Shown one piece after another: positions 38,155-62,049 of a stretch of 64,000 nt of DNA. The notes under the pieces are model-generated. The model saw only the letters and a program-made list of their open reading frames with translations. It was not told where the DNA came from and did not search any database. Within the stretch, counting starts at the first letter, position 1. Each line of letters starts with the position of its first letter. The position numbers and the translations under genes are program-made. Source of the DNA: Okapia johnstoni (Eukaryota > Chordata > Mammalia > Artiodactyla > Giraffidae); contig CM044310.1 in NCBI GenBank assembly GCA_024291935.2, positions 120,352,213-120,416,212 on the forward strand, in the 5' to 3' direction.

Positions 38155-39310
38155 AAAGGAAATGCAGAATGGATGAAAGACCTAAATATTAAGGTTTAAA
38201 AACACAGTACTCTGAGAAGAAAACATAAGAAAAAGGCTTCATGACAGTGGATTTGTGATAATTTCTTGGACATGGTAACAAAGGCACAGGCAACACTAAC
38301 AAAAATAAACTAGACTACACTCATATTTAAAATTTCTGTGCAAAAAAAAATTACTAAGTAGACGCAGTGAAAAGACAACCCTCAGAGTGGAAGAAAATAT
38401 TTGCAAACTATTTAATAACAAGTTAACATACAGAATATATAAGGAACTCCAACACCTAAATAACAATAACAATGACCATAATAACCACATTAAAAAATGG
38501 GTAATGGGTCGGAAGAGACGTTTTCTCAAAGGACTAATACAAACAGCCAACAAACACATGAAAACATGTTCAACATCATTAAATACAAATCAAAATCACA
38601 ATGAAATATCACCTCAGTCCCTTAGGATACTGTTACAAAAAATAAAACAAGAAGAAAATAAAAATATTGCTGAGGGTGTAGAGAAATTGGAAACCTCAAG
38701 CTGCATCAGAGTAAAACAGTCCAGCTACCATGGAAAACAGCCCCTCAGTTCCTCAAAAAATGTGAATATTGATTTACTACAAGATCCAAAAACTCTATGT
38801 CTGGGAATATACTTTAAAAGGACTGAGAGCAGGGCTTCAAAGAAATATTTATGCCATCATATTTGTAACAGCATTATGTACAACAGCCAAATAGGGAAAG
38901 CAACTCAAATGCCCAATGATGAAAGGAAACAGAAAAAGTAGGATGTACAGAAGATGGAGCATTACTCAAAAAAGGAATGAAATTCTGACACATACTAGAA
39001 CATGGAGGAACCCTAAGAACATTATGCTCAGTGAAATAAGCCAGCCACAAAAGAAGAATAACTTGATGACTCTTATATAAGTTATCCAGTGAGAACAAAT
39101 TCATACACGGAAAGCAGAATAGCTGTCAGTCGATAAGAGGGGGGACAAAGAGTTGCTGTCTAATGGGTTTAGTTTTACAAGATGAAAAAACTTTTGAATA
39201 TTTGTGCACGATGTGAATGTATTATTACTACTGAACTTACACTTAAATATGGTTGACTGTAAATTCTATGTTACATGTACTTTACAACAATTAAAGAAAA
39301 TTTTAAACAC
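38155..39310 (+). repeat. L1 ORF2 3' part and 3' UTR
   Basis: Decayed mammalian L1: the ORF2 C-terminal region (GGAAGAAAATATTTGCAAAC, CCAACAAACACATGAAAACATG) runs into the L1 3' UTR and tail. The open frame at 38387-38941 is a piece of this and not a gene. Confidence 0.8.
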
Positions 39311-39333
39311 ATAGACAGCAGTCCATCCCAGTG

Positions 39334-45372
<6,039 letters not shown>

Positions 45373-45740
45373 CGCAGCGGCTTCGGTCGCCGGTCGTCGG
45401 AAGAGCGAGGACGGACCGATGGCACTGCCGTCAACTACGGGCTCAGGGGCCCAACGCTTCTCCTCTCGCTTTCCGCTCCGTCTCCTCAGTGCCCACCAAG
45501 CGACTGAGAAGCCCAAACAAGCGAGCAGCGGGACAGCAGCTCAGAGACTACAAGGCGTGCGCCAGAAGTCCCGCCCCACGTGATGCGTACGCACGTATGC
45601 GAGGCTCTGTTAAGCGTTTTTGAAGCTCAGCCTCCACCGCCTCGCACTGTAGAGACTTCTGGGTAATGTAGTTTCCGCTGCCGCAACGCCTATCAACTCT
45701 GCGAGTTTGGAGTCCCTCTGGCGCGCTGGGAAACGGAGTT
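45373..45740 (-). promoter_or_regulatory. KZNF-3 promoter
   Basis: A CpG-rich promoter matches that of KZNF-1. The ZNF143/THAP11-like element (AAACTACATTACCCAGAAGT on the minus strand) is at about 45655-45674. It is cut off upstream at about 45750 by the BovB insertion. Confidence 0.7.
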
Positions 45741-45751
45741 CCCAGGCTCTT

Positions 45752-47345
45752 AAGAAAAGATATTAAGAAGAGGTGGCAAGAATACACAGAGAAACTATAC
45801 AAAAGAGATCTTAATGACCTAGATAACCATAATGGTGTGATCTCTCACCTAGAGCCAGACATCGTGGAGGGTGAAGTCAAGTGGGCCTTAGGAAGCATCA
45901 CTAGAACAAAGCTGGTGGAGGTGATGGAATTCCAGCTGAGCTGTTTCTAATCCTAAGAGGATACTGTTAAAGTGCTGTACTCAATATGCCATCAAATATG
46001 GAAAACTCAACAGTGGCCACAGAACTGGAAAAGGTGTTTTCATTTCAATCACAAATAAGGGCAGTACCAAAGACTGTTCAAACAACTACAGCTGCACACA
46101 TTTCACATGCTAGCAAACTAACGCTCAAAATTCTCCAAGCTAAACTTCAACAGTACTTGAACCGTGAATTTCCAGATGTTCAAGCTGGATTTAGAAAAAG
46201 CAAAGGAACCAGAGATCAAATTGCCAACATCAGTTGGATCATAGAAAAGCAGGAGAATTCCAGAAAAACATCTACTTCTGCTTCATTGACTATGCTAAAG
46301 CCTTTGTGTGGAAAATTCCTAAAAGAAATGGAAATACCAGACCATCTTACCTGCATCCTGAGAAATCTGTATACAGGTCAAGAAGCAACAGTTAGAACCA
46401 GACACGGATCAACAGACTGGTTCAAAATTTGGAAAGGAGTATGTCAAGGCCGTATATTATCACCCTGTTTACTCAGCTTACATGCAGAGTACATTATGAG
46501 AAATGCCAGGCTCGATGAAGCACAAACTGGAATCAAGATTGACAGAAGAAATATCAATAACCTCAGATATGCAAATGATACCACACTTACAGAAGAAAGT
46601 AAAGAGGAACTAAAGAGCCTCTATATGAAGGTGAAAGAGGAGAGTGAAAAAGCTGGCCTAAAACTCAACATTCAAAAAACAAATATCATGGCATCTGGTC
46701 CCATCACTTCATGGCAAATAGATGGGGAAACAATGGAAACAGTGATGGACTTTATTTTCTTGGGCTCCAATATCACTGCAGATGGTGACTGCAGCCATGA
46801 AATTAAAAGACGCTTGCTCCTTGGAAGGAAAGTTATGACCAACCTAGATAGCATATTGAAAAACAGAGACGTTACTTTGCCAACAAAGGTCCGTCTAGTC
46901 AAGGCTATGGTTTTTCCAGTAGTCGTGTACGGATGTGAGAGTTGGACTATAAAGAAAGCTGAGTGCCGAAGAATTGATGCTTTTGAGCTGTGGTGTTGGA
47001 GAAGACTCTTGAGAGTCCCTTGGACCGCAAAGAGATCCAACAAGTCCATCCTAAAGGAGATCAGTCCTGTGTGTTCATTGGAAGGTCTGATGTTGAAGCT
47101 GAAACTCCAATACTTTGGCCACCTGATGCGAAGAGGTGACTCATTTGAAAAGACCCTGATGCTGGGAAAGACTGAGGGCAGGAGGAGAAGGGGACAACAG
47201 AGGATGAGATGGTTGGATGGCATCACCGACTCAATGGATATGAGTTTGGGTAGGCTCCGGGAGTTGGTGTTGGACAGGGAGGCCTGGCGTGCTGCAGTCC
47301 ATGGGGTCACAAAGAGTTGGACACAACTGAGTGACTGAACTGAAG
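45752..47345 (+). mobile_element. BovB LINE, 5'-truncated, RT active site mutated
   Basis: About 1.6 kb of BovB, from the middle of the RT domain to the 3' end. A long frame (45986-47338) is open, but the catalytic YADD box reads Y-A-N-D (about 46568-46579), and part of the conserved [13 protein letters not shown] region is deleted. It is dead as a retrotransposon. It abuts the KZNF-3 promoter. Confidence 0.92.
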
Positions 47346-47384
47346 TGAATGATATTGATCATGTTTTCACATGCTTATTCCTTT

Positions 47385-47755
47385 TTGTTGTTGCACTGTG
47401 CAGCATGTGGATCTTAGTTCCCCAACCAGAGGTCGAACCTTCACCCCCTGCATTGGAATTGGGGAATCTAAAACACTGGACTGCCAGAGAAGTCTGATAT
47501 TCACGTATCTTCTTTGGTGAAACATGTATTCAAAAAATTTTATTTTTAAAAAATCGGTTTTCCTTATTGTAAAGGTTATTTTAAAACTCTGGACACCAGT
47601 TATAAATCAGATGTACTTTGGTTTATACTTAAAACTTTCTTCTTTTTTTGGTCCCACTTTATGGCTTGTAAGATCTTAGTTCCCCCATCAAGGATTGAAC
47701 CCAGGCCACCCAAATGAAAATACAGTCTTACCCACTGGACCACCAGGACATTCCC
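47385..47755 (-). repeat. Two CHR-type SINE fragments
   Basis: Units at about 47385-47495 and 47650-47755 each show ATCTTAGTTCCC and end with GGAC-CCAGAGAAGTC or GGACCACCAGGACATTCCC. Confidence 0.6.
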
Positions 47756-47759
47756 TAAA

Positions 47760-48870
47760 CTTTCATAAATGAGTCTTTTTAGTAGCAGAGTTTTAATTTT
47801 GAGTATGTCTCAATTTATTATTTTATTTGGGTTTTGGTTTTTATGTCTGGTAAAAAAAAAAAGTCTTTGTCTAACTCATGTTCAACAAGTGCTCCTCATC
47901 TATATCTATGAGATGTATAATTTGTGTTTCAAACATTCAAGGTTATGAATTTCAGATTAATTACTAAAAGACAAGATGTTGAAGGTTTCTGTTACTCTAT
48001 TTTTCATATGGATGTTATAATCTTAGAGCCTTTTGTTGAAAACATTATTGTTTCAGTCTTAAAATACATTGGAAATTGTATTGAAAACAGACTGTACAGG
48101 TGTGGGTCTGTTTCTATATTTTTGTTGTTTATCCTTTCAAGAATGTTATACTTTTGTTAGTAAAGCTCAATAATAATTCTATAATTGATTCTTAAAATCA
48201 GACTAAAACCTTAAAATTTGTGTTCTTTCCAAAATTTGAGTATTTTAGGTCTTTTGAATTTTCATATGAATTTTAGAATCATTTTGTCAATTTCTACCAA
48301 AATCACTGGGAATTTGATAGCTGTGTGAACTTACTGCACAATTACAGGAGAATAAATTAAAATATTAAGTCCTTAGGTTCAGAAACATGGTATGTCTCAG
48401 TAAAGTTTTGTGTATTTGCTTTGTAGTTTTTGAATGTATTTTGTTTCATATACTCCTACATATTTCATATATTGATGCTACAGTAAGCAGTATAGTTTTT
48501 CAATTTCCGTTTATTGTGTATTGACTTTTTATCCTATAAACTTGACTAGTCAACTACATCTTATTTTTTTTTAAATATATAGTAAAGGGTTTTCTAAATA
48601 GATAAGCATGTCATCTGTGAATAATGGCCACTTTGGTTCTTCCTTTACAATTTGCACATCACTTACTCTCTTTAATTTTCTTATGTCACCAGAAAAGATG
48701 CTCAGTGCAACATTACATAGAAGCTGTGAGAGTGGACATACCTGCTCATTTCTGGTTTCAGGGGGAAAACATCCAAGCTTTCCCACAGTAATGTCAGCTT
48801 TTGGTGTAATGTCAGCTTCTAATGTAACGTCGGTTTCTAATGCTACCATATATTAGGTTAAGGAAATTGG
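47760..48870 (-). repeat. L1 fragment
   Basis: Read on the minus strand, this is decayed L1 ORF2. On the plus strand the words ATAAGCATGTCATCTGTGAA and TCTTTAATTTTCTTATG are the antisense of well-known ORF2 segments. Confidence 0.7.
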
Positions 48871-48959
48871 TTCTGACATCAATTTTCTGACACCAAGTAC
48901 CCAGAATGTGTGTCAGTCTCCACATCTTTAAGGGTTCAGTCTTTCTTAAGAAAGTCCTC

Positions 48960-49730
48960 CTCACTTCAGAAAAGTTTCAAGTCACTGGGCCCAACTGCAC
49001 TTCTGGCCAGCTGGCTATAATTTCAGGAGTTTTCATGATCCTCCCCCCAGGTTCAAGAATTGGCTAGAATGGCTTAAAGGACTCACTAAGAGTGCTATAC
49101 CTATGATTCCAGTTTTGTTATAAAGAATTGAGCTCAGGAACAGCCCATGGAACCAATGCAAGGGCAAGGTATGGGCAGGTGCCAGATGTGAAGTTTCCAT
49201 GACCCGTCTCTGGGGAGTCCAGACATACCACTCTCCTGCATATCAATGTGTTCACCAAGCAGAAGCCCCATCCAGTATGCAAGGGCAAGGTATGGGCAGG
49301 TGCCAGACGTGAAGGTTCCATGACCCGTCTCTGGGAGTCCAGACATGCCACTCTCCTGCGTATCAATGTGTTCACCAAGCAGAAGCCCCATCCAGTCTTG
49401 TTGTCCATCAGTGTTTGGATTGGAATTTGATTACACAGACACAACTGATTAGATCATGGTCACAGGCCAGAACAAAACTTCTAGACCCTCTTCTCTCCCC
49501 ACAGGTCTGTCTGGCTCAGTTTCCAACTTTTAATCATATGATTGGTCTTTCTGGTAATCAGTCCTCATCCTGAAACTTTCTAGGGGCTTACCAAGAGTCA
49601 CTCCATTAGCACCAGAAAGACTCCTATCACACCAGGAATTTCATGATTTCTTGAGCTCTGTGACAGGAACCCGGGACAAAGACCAGATATATTCATTATA
49701 CCATACCTTCTAGTTAGGAAGGATTAAATT
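48960..49730. repeat. LTR-like element with a 121-nt tandem duplication
   Basis: The sequence resembles an old solitary LTR (MaLR-like words near 49530-49700). A unit of 121 nt is present twice, at 49157-49277 and 49278-49396, differing at only a few positions. The LTR assignment is uncertain; the tandem copy is read directly. Confidence 0.55.
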
Positions 49731-49754
49731 AATATATGTTCAATTGTTAACCAA

Positions 49755-49977
49755 CCTTGTGTGCGTGCATGCTAAGTTGCTTCAGTCATGTCCGACTCTT
49801 TGCAACCCTATGGACTGTAGCCCGCCAGGCTCCTCAGTCCATGGGATTCTCCAGCCAAGAATACTGGAGGGGGTTGCCATGCCCTCCTCGAGGGGATCTT
49901 CATGACCCAGGGATCGAATCTGAATTTCCTACATTGCAGGCAGATTCTTTACAGCTGAGCCACCGGGGAATCCCCTA
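49755..49977 (-). repeat. Bov-tA SINE
   Basis: This minus-strand unit ends CTGAGCCACCGGGGAATCCC. Confidence 0.85.
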
Positions 49978-49999
49978 AACCAACCTTATATTCATGATC

Positions 50000-50800
50000 A
50001 ATCTCACTAGGTTATAATCATTATCAGGAGTGTAAAGCTGGCTTAACAACTCAAAATATACCATATACAAATACACACACATTTAATTCTCTAAAATTTT
50101 GTTAAGGGTTTTTTTTTTTTTTTTTTGCATCTACACTCACACACTGGTCTATTTCATTACCTGGTTTTGCTCTTAAGGAACTAAGATCCCACATGCCACA
50201 TGGTGCAGTCAAAAAATAAAATAATCACACATTATCCATTATGTCTCAAAGATATCTAGTGCTATACCTTCTTTCCTTGCTTATATTTATAAAGATGTGA
50301 TTTCTTTTTTTTCTGATGTAATTGGAGGTGTTATGAATTCTACTAATTTATCCAAAGTATCTGCTTTAGGAGGATTCATAGATTTTCTTGGAAAAAAAAT
50401 AAAGTACATGAAATTGATTCTTAATATACTGGAAAAAATACCAGTGACCTATGAGAGAGAGCAAATCAATGATACGAGCCCCGTGGCCGACTCAGGTTTC
50501 CATGAAAGCAAATTCCCAGGCCCTAATACAAAAATGCTGAGCCCAGGCAGACCCCCAAAATCATCCTGATATGAGAAAGAACTTAGAATTTCGGCCTGCT
50601 AAGGTGTCTGGAGTCCAGCAGAGCACAGGACAAGAGAGAGACATACAGAAGGTCATCTTCAAGTATTCAGCTCAGTACAAATCTGTATATATAGGTAGAG
50701 AAGGACCAGAGGTTGGATGAAGAAACACCCAAAAGGATTCAATGAAACAATTTCCAAGGCTAATGTAGAGAACAGAATAGCACCTGTTCCAACCAGTTTA
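50000..50800. other. Intergenic, AT-rich
   Basis: It contains a T-run (about 50109-50127) and part of a CHR-like unit (about 50180-50220). The open frame at 50297-50569 lacks family resemblance. I see no gene. Confidence 0.45.
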
Positions 50801-50801
50801 A

Positions 50802-51081
50802 TGGAGAAGGCAATAGCAACCCACTCCAGTATTCTTGCCTGGAAAATCCCATGGACAGAGGAGCCTGGCAGGCCGCAGTCCATGGGGTCGCGAAGAGTCG
50901 GACATGACTGAGCGGCTTCACTTTCACTTTTCACTTTCATGCACTGGAGAAGGAAATGGCAACCCACTCCAGTGTTCTTGCCTGGAGAATCCCAGGGACG
51001 GGGGAGCCTGGTGGGCTGCCATCTATGGGGTTGCACAGAGTCAGACACGACTGAAGTGACTTAGCAGCAGCAGCAGCAGTA
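50802..51081 (+). repeat. Bov-A2 SINE
   Basis: Two monomers are joined by CACTTTCACTTTTCACTTTC, with an AGC-repeat tail. It is more complete than the copy at 10516. Confidence 0.92.
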
Positions 51082-51282
51082 ACCAGTTTAAATCAGAAAC
51101 CTTAGGAAGCATAAGGTAGAAAATACAGAATGACTGTGTCTCAGCAGAGGGTGAGAAAATAGCTTTAACATGAATGTTGCAGTAATTCCACCTAAAAATG
51201 TTTGGAATCAAGATCCCAAAAGATCATACTCTTTCTAAGGAACTTAAACATGTAAAATATCGAGAATATCTCTGGGACTTCC

Positions 51283-51930
51283 CTGGCAGTCCAGTGGTTA
51301 AGACTTCGCCTTCCAATGAAGGGAGTGCAGGTTTGATCCCTGGTCAGGGAGCTAAGATCCCACATGCCTCATGGTCAAAAAAACCAAAACATACAACAGA
51401 AACAATATTGTAACAAATTAATAAAGACTTTGAAAAAACAGTCCACATTAAAAAACCTTAAAAATATATGAAGAATATCTACTTAAAAGCAGGAATTTTC
51501 AGTACCCCAAAAGGCAGAGGGCTTCCCCTGTGGCTCAGCTGGTAAAGAATCTGTCTGCAATGCGGAAGATCTGGGTTCAATCCCTGGGTTCGGAAGATCC
51601 CCTGGAGAAGGGAACGGCTACCCACTCCAGTATTCCGGCCTGGAGAATTCCATGGACTGTATAGTACATGAGGTCGCAAAGAGTCAGACACGACTGAGCG
51701 ACTTTCACTCACTCACTCAAAAAGGCAAAATGAGTATTGCATCAAAACTACAAAATGTTAACAGTGTGTGACAAGGTGGATTTTAGGGCAAAGAATATCA
51801 CTATAGATAAAGAGGACCCCAGGCCTTAGTTGTGGCATGGGGGATCTAGTTCCCTGATCAGGGACTGAACCCAGGCTCCATGCATTGGAAGTGCAGCATC
51901 TTAACCACTGGACCACCAGGGAAGTCTCAA
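51283..51930. repeat. SINE cluster: CHR, Bov-tA, CHR
   Basis: There is a plus-strand CHR unit at about 51283-51400, a plus-strand Bov-tA at about 51523-51712 and a minus-strand CHR unit at about 51815-51930. Each carries its own tRNA-like head. Confidence 0.75.
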
Positions 51931-51959
51931 GAGGGCCTTTTCTTAATGCTAAAGAGGTC

Positions 51960-53760
51960 TACTCATTAAGTGGCTATAACAATAGGAAATGTTTATTCAC
52001 CTAATAAAAAGACACAAAGCAAAAAAAAAAAAAAAATAGAAAAAAAAATAAACAGCACAAAGAAAAACATGATAGAACTAAACAGAAAAATAGGAAAACC
52101 CACTTTTAGAGTCAGAGATGTCAACAACCCCATTCAAACAATTGACAGAGCAGTGCCCATCCCATCAGTAAGGATACAGAAAACTTAGACATCATTAATT
52201 ACATTAACTTGAGATGACATTTGTAGAAACTCTCCACCAAAAAAGAAAACAATATACATTCATTTCAAGTTAACATGAAACACAGGATAACCCATATTCT
52301 GGGCCATAAAGCAAATACCTATAAATGTAAATAATTCAAGTCATAACGTGTATACCTGGACTATAATGAATTAAATTAGAAGTCAATTACCAAAAAGAAA
52401 AGCCCAAATAACATACTTCTAAAAGAACCATGTGTCAGAAGAAATTTAAAACACAACTGGAAAAGGCTTAAAATAATTTAAATGAAAATACAACATATTA
52501 AGTTTTGTGGGAGGTAATTAAAGCAGTTATTACAGGGTGAGTCTTAGTATTCAGCACCTATATTAGCAAAAAACCCAAAGGTTTCAAATGAAGGAACTCA
52601 GCTTCTATGCTAAAAAGTAGCAGAAGAGAAATGAAAGATAATAAAAGCAAAAGGTAACAGTAAAGTCAAAATGAGGGAAAACAAAACAGAAAAATCAGTG
52701 AAGTCAAGTGCTCTAAGATCAATAAAGCTGATACATCGCCGATAAAGAAAAAAAATTGACATTATCGGTATAAAAATAAGAGAGGAGGCACCACTACAGA
52801 TTCTACAGGTACTAAAATAAGAGAATAGCTTGAAAATCTTGACTACTTAAACAAAAAACTCCGTGAGAAAGATACAAACTACCAAAGTTCACTGTTGTAT
52901 AGGTGTGTGTAGGGGGAAGGGGGTGAATTCTATAGACCTAGGTCCACTATGCCTTCCCAAGTGGTGCTAGTGGTAAGCAATCTGCCTGCCAATTCAGGAG
53001 ACACAAGAGAGGCAAAATCCCTTGGAGAAGGAAATGGCAACCCACTCCAGTACTCTTGCCTGGAAAATCCCATGGACGGAGGAGCATGGCAGGCTACAGT
53101 CCATGGGGTCACAAAGAGTCGGACATGAGTGACTGAGCGACTTCACTACAGTACTAGGAGAGGCAAGTTCAATTCCTGGGTTGGGAAGATCCTCTGGAGC
53201 AGGAAATGGCAACCCACTCCAGTATTATTGCCTGGAAAACCCCATGGACAGAGGAACCTGGTGGTCTACAGGGGGAGAGTCAGACATGACTGAGTGACTA
53301 AGCATAGCACAGGTTCACTATGGAGTTTTACAGTTAGAAACTTTTCCACAAAATAGACTCCAGGCCTACATACTTCACTGGTGAATTCTATCAAACAAGA
53401 AAGAAATACTGTCAATTCTTCACAAACTTGTCCAGAAAATTAAAGAGCAGGGGATACTTAACCAACTTATTCTGTAAACCCAACATTACACTGATAGCAA
53501 CCAAACCCAAGCATTAAAAATATCAGAGACAAAAAAAAAAAAAAAGAGAGAGAGACTAACAGCTCTCATGAGCATAGATACAAAAATCTTCAACAACAAC
53601 AACAAAAGAAAACCAGCATATAAAATTGAACCATGCATAAAAAGTAGTGCATCATGATTAAATGGGGTTTACCTCAGAAATGCAAGGCTGGTTTAACTTT
53701 TGAAATCAGTCAGTATAATTCCTTATTAAAAGGCTATACCCAAAGGTAAAAAAAGAAAAA
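51960..53760 (+). repeat. L1 ORF2, interrupted by two Bov-tA SINEs
   Basis: Decayed plus-strand L1 ORF2 (ATTCTGGGCCATAAAGCAAA, TTCACTGGTGAATTCTATCA) is split by plus-strand Bov-tA units at about 52950-53140 and 53140-53305. There is an A-run at about 53528-53545. Confidence 0.75.
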
Positions 53761-53999
53761 ACTGTGATTGTGGTCACCAGTATCCAAGAAATGCTCCTAC
53801 AAATACCTACCACATTGCATTCTCACTGTTGTGAGTCTCCTTGCACTGTGTACCAGGACTAGTCTGTGTTATCCATAGAATAAGCCAGAAACGTTGGCAC
53901 TTCACTTCCAGGTTAAGGTCATAACAGAAACTGTAGCTTTGTTCTTGTGAGTTCTCTCCTGGGTCACTTGCTTTGGAACTATTTCTCTAAAGTGGAACA

Positions 54000-54480
54000 C
54001 TTTAGGCAAAAGTATGGATGAAAAAGAGTGAACTGATACACAGAACATTGATAAATCACAAAATAATTACGTAGAGTTTAAAAAACTGGATACATAAAAA
54101 TACATTTTAAGTTATTCTATACACACACACATTTAAAATTCTTAAGAAATGCAAACAAATCTATAGTGACAGAAAGCAAGATGAGTGGTTGCCTAGCAAG
54201 AGTGAGGGGAAGAGAAACTACAAAAGGAATCAGGAAACTTGGTTTCAAAGGTGCAAACCTGTATCAAAACTCAGTGGTAAAGAATCCAACCAGGGTTCAG
54301 GTGTTCGATCCCTGGGTCATAAAGAGCCCCTGAAGAAGGAAATGGCAACCCACTCCAGTATTCTGGCCTGGAAAATCCCATGGATAGGAGGACAGAAGCC
54401 TGGAAGACTATAATCCATGGGGTTACAAAAAAAAAATCAAATTATACACTGTAAATACGTGCAGTTGCATAAATTTTTCA
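54000..54480 (+). repeat. L1 3' remnant plus Bov-tA fragment
   Basis: An L1-like tail (AGAAAGCAAGATGAGTGGTT at about 54172) is followed by a partial plus-strand Bov-tA at about 54265-54425. Confidence 0.55.
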
Positions 54481-55380
54481 TTGTATTTTAGACAGTAACC
54501 ATTGCTGTAAGATCGTGAGACACAAATATGAGAGTCCTGAGAATTTCCATAAACCCTCATACAAAAGTCATAGTGATGGACAAGTTTGTGGATACACCTT
54601 TAAAAGAGTTACATTCCCTGCAGTTGGCTATGGTCTCCCAACTTCCTATTTATCAGTGTCTCTGTATCAATTATGATTCCTAACTGGTCCTTGTAGGTGA
54701 CAGTGATATCTGCCTACCAAATAATAGATGTCAGGGATGCCGGCAGGTCCCAGAGAATCAAATTCGAAAACATTCCCTGGGAACAAGGGACCAATTCATG
54801 CTGCTCCCACATACATCAGAGGTTGTCAAGACCTTGACAACCTGCTCAAGAAGACCTTGGTCACACAAATCATCTCAGCATACAGGACACATGATTAGGA
54901 CAGCAAAGCCTAGTATTCTTTCCCAGGAGGCCTTGTGCAGCGATGTAAATTAGGCTGACACCAGAATAAGAGCTGTTCTTTCTTCACCATTCTGCAAATA
55001 CTACTGAGACTCAACAGTTGGCGCTCTCACACAAGCTGTTCATTCTTTCAGGCTGGCAAGCCCAATTCTGTTCTCAACTCAACCCACAGAGTGAACAAAA
55101 TTCCGAGGAGTAAAGATAGCTCAGAAACTAAGGCATGTGTTGCAAAACCAGAACAATATGAGGCAGACAATTCCCAGGTCAGGTAACTCAGGGGCTTGTC
55201 AAATCCATCATGAGGGTCACAAGAGATAAATACAGTCTGAAAAATGGACATCTCTGCAGGCAACCAGCAAAACTGAGCTTGCATTCTTCTGACCCAAACT
55301 GGGTCACACCCATGGATGGTTCCACCAGTAGGGAGCAGGAAGGAGTGAGGATCATCAGTGGGGTCAGGCTACCGATGGTG
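54480..55380. other. Intergenic, nothing recognised
   Basis: No gene or named repeat is recognised. The sequence becomes 3' flank of KZNF-4 toward the right. Confidence 0.45.
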
Positions 55381-55489
55381 CCCTCTAGGGAAGACAGGAA
55401 GAGCAGAGATCTTTCCCCCTAAAGCATCTGGGGTGACCTACACACAGTGTGGGGCCCTGCTCTTGCACAGCTGAATGGTTTCTTTCAGA

Positions 55490-55735
55490 CACTGACAGTG
55501 ATATGCTTTTGGCAAGCATGCAGAGGCCTTTCACAGTGGCCAAGGCATGTTACAAAGTGCAATATTGCTCCAGAAAGCTTCCCACAGAGCTGGCACACAG
55601 AAGAATCTCCTCAGGGTGGGAGTTCAAACGCGTGAGGCTCATCTTCCAGCTTATGGCTACTCACAAAGGCTCCTCTCGGAGCCTCTCTCTGGTATTACCC
55701 ACTAAGGTGAACAAGACGGCGTATTCCCTGCTCTC
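55490..55735 (-). pseudogene. Decayed finger beyond the KZNF-4 stop
   Basis: About 150 nt past the stop, the minus strand reads C-Q-L-C-G-K-L, then decayed helix-like and linker-like words (C-E-R-P-L). A finger or two therefore once followed the present C terminus. Confidence 0.5.
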
Positions 55736-61025
<5,290 letters not shown>

Positions 61026-61510
61026 CGGCACCCGCGGACTGGGGAAGGCGTGTAGCTGCAGAGCGACAGGTGCTAGGTCCTGGGCTCCTGCGGGTCACCC
61101 GAGCAGCGCCACTACCAATCTTCAGGTCCGCCTGTGTTTAGGGCAACAACGCCTCTCACGTTTTCCACATCGCGTCACCTCGTGTGTGACGTAGCCTTCT
61201 GGGGACGGACCTGGTGGACCAATCCGAAAGCAAACAATATGTCCGCCCAAGACGGGAACAGGAAGTCCCGCCCAAGTAACGTCCCTATGAACGGAAACGC
61301 CCCTATCTTGGGGCTTCATTGGCCCAGAGCCGCCGAGGCTCTTGGGTAGTGTAGTTCCCACAGCACCAACGATGAAGTGGGGGCATTGGCGCCACCTCCA
61401 GGACACGAGTGGAGCTACCTAGCTGACGCCGCCTAGAAAAGGTTTCTTGCAGTTTGAGGATTAGGAAGAGCGTTCCTTCTCTCAAAGGAGCCACACCTAT
61501 ATTTCCAGTG
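61026..61510 (-). promoter_or_regulatory. KZNF-4 promoter
   Basis: CpG-rich, with a CCAAT box (ATTGG at 61317-61321). It has the ACTACA element (GGGAACTACACTACCCAAG on minus, about 61341-61359) and the shared AGGAGCCACACCTATATTTCC box near 61484-61506. A BovB fragment begins about 30 nt further up. Confidence 0.72.
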
Positions 61511-61534
61511 AGTGTAGTCTATAACTCAACGCAG

Positions 61535-61975
61535 AAATGTTCAGTAGTCATGTATGGATGTGGGAATTGAACTATAAAGAAGGATGAGCGCCGAAGAATT
61601 GATGATTTTGAAAGGTGGTGTTGGAGAAGCCTGTTGAGAGTCCCTTGGACTGCAAGGAGATCCAACCAGTCCATCCTAAAGGAAATCAGTCCTGACTATT
61701 CATTGGAAGGACTGATGGCTGAAACTGAAACTCCAATACTTTGGCCATCTGATGGGAAGAACTGACTCATTTGAAAAGATCCTGATGCTGGGAAAGATTG
61801 AAGGCCGGAGGAGAAGGGGATGACAGAGGATGAAATGGTTGGATTGCATCACTGACTCAATGAACATGGGATTGAGCAAGCTCTGGAAGTTGGTGAGGGA
61901 CAGGGAGCCTGGCGTGCTGCAGTCCATGGGGTCACAAAGAGTCCCACACGATTGAGTGACTGAACTGAACTTACA
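61535..61975 (+). mobile_element. BovB LINE, 3' fragment
   Basis: The last 0.44 kb of BovB has [12 protein letters not shown] coding and the GAGTGACTGAACTGAAC end. It is strongly 5'-truncated and carries frameshifts. It inserted next to the KZNF-4 promoter. Confidence 0.88.
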
Positions 61976-62049
61976 TAGAGAATGTTCACCAGAAAAATTG
62001 AATGAACACACCAGATGCTAACACCAATCAGACCTCTGTAGCGGGAAGC

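Noticed and set aside
38387..38941. 184-codon frame as a gene
   Set aside because: It lies wholly within an L1 ORF2 and 3' UTR fragment and has no family resemblance besides L1.
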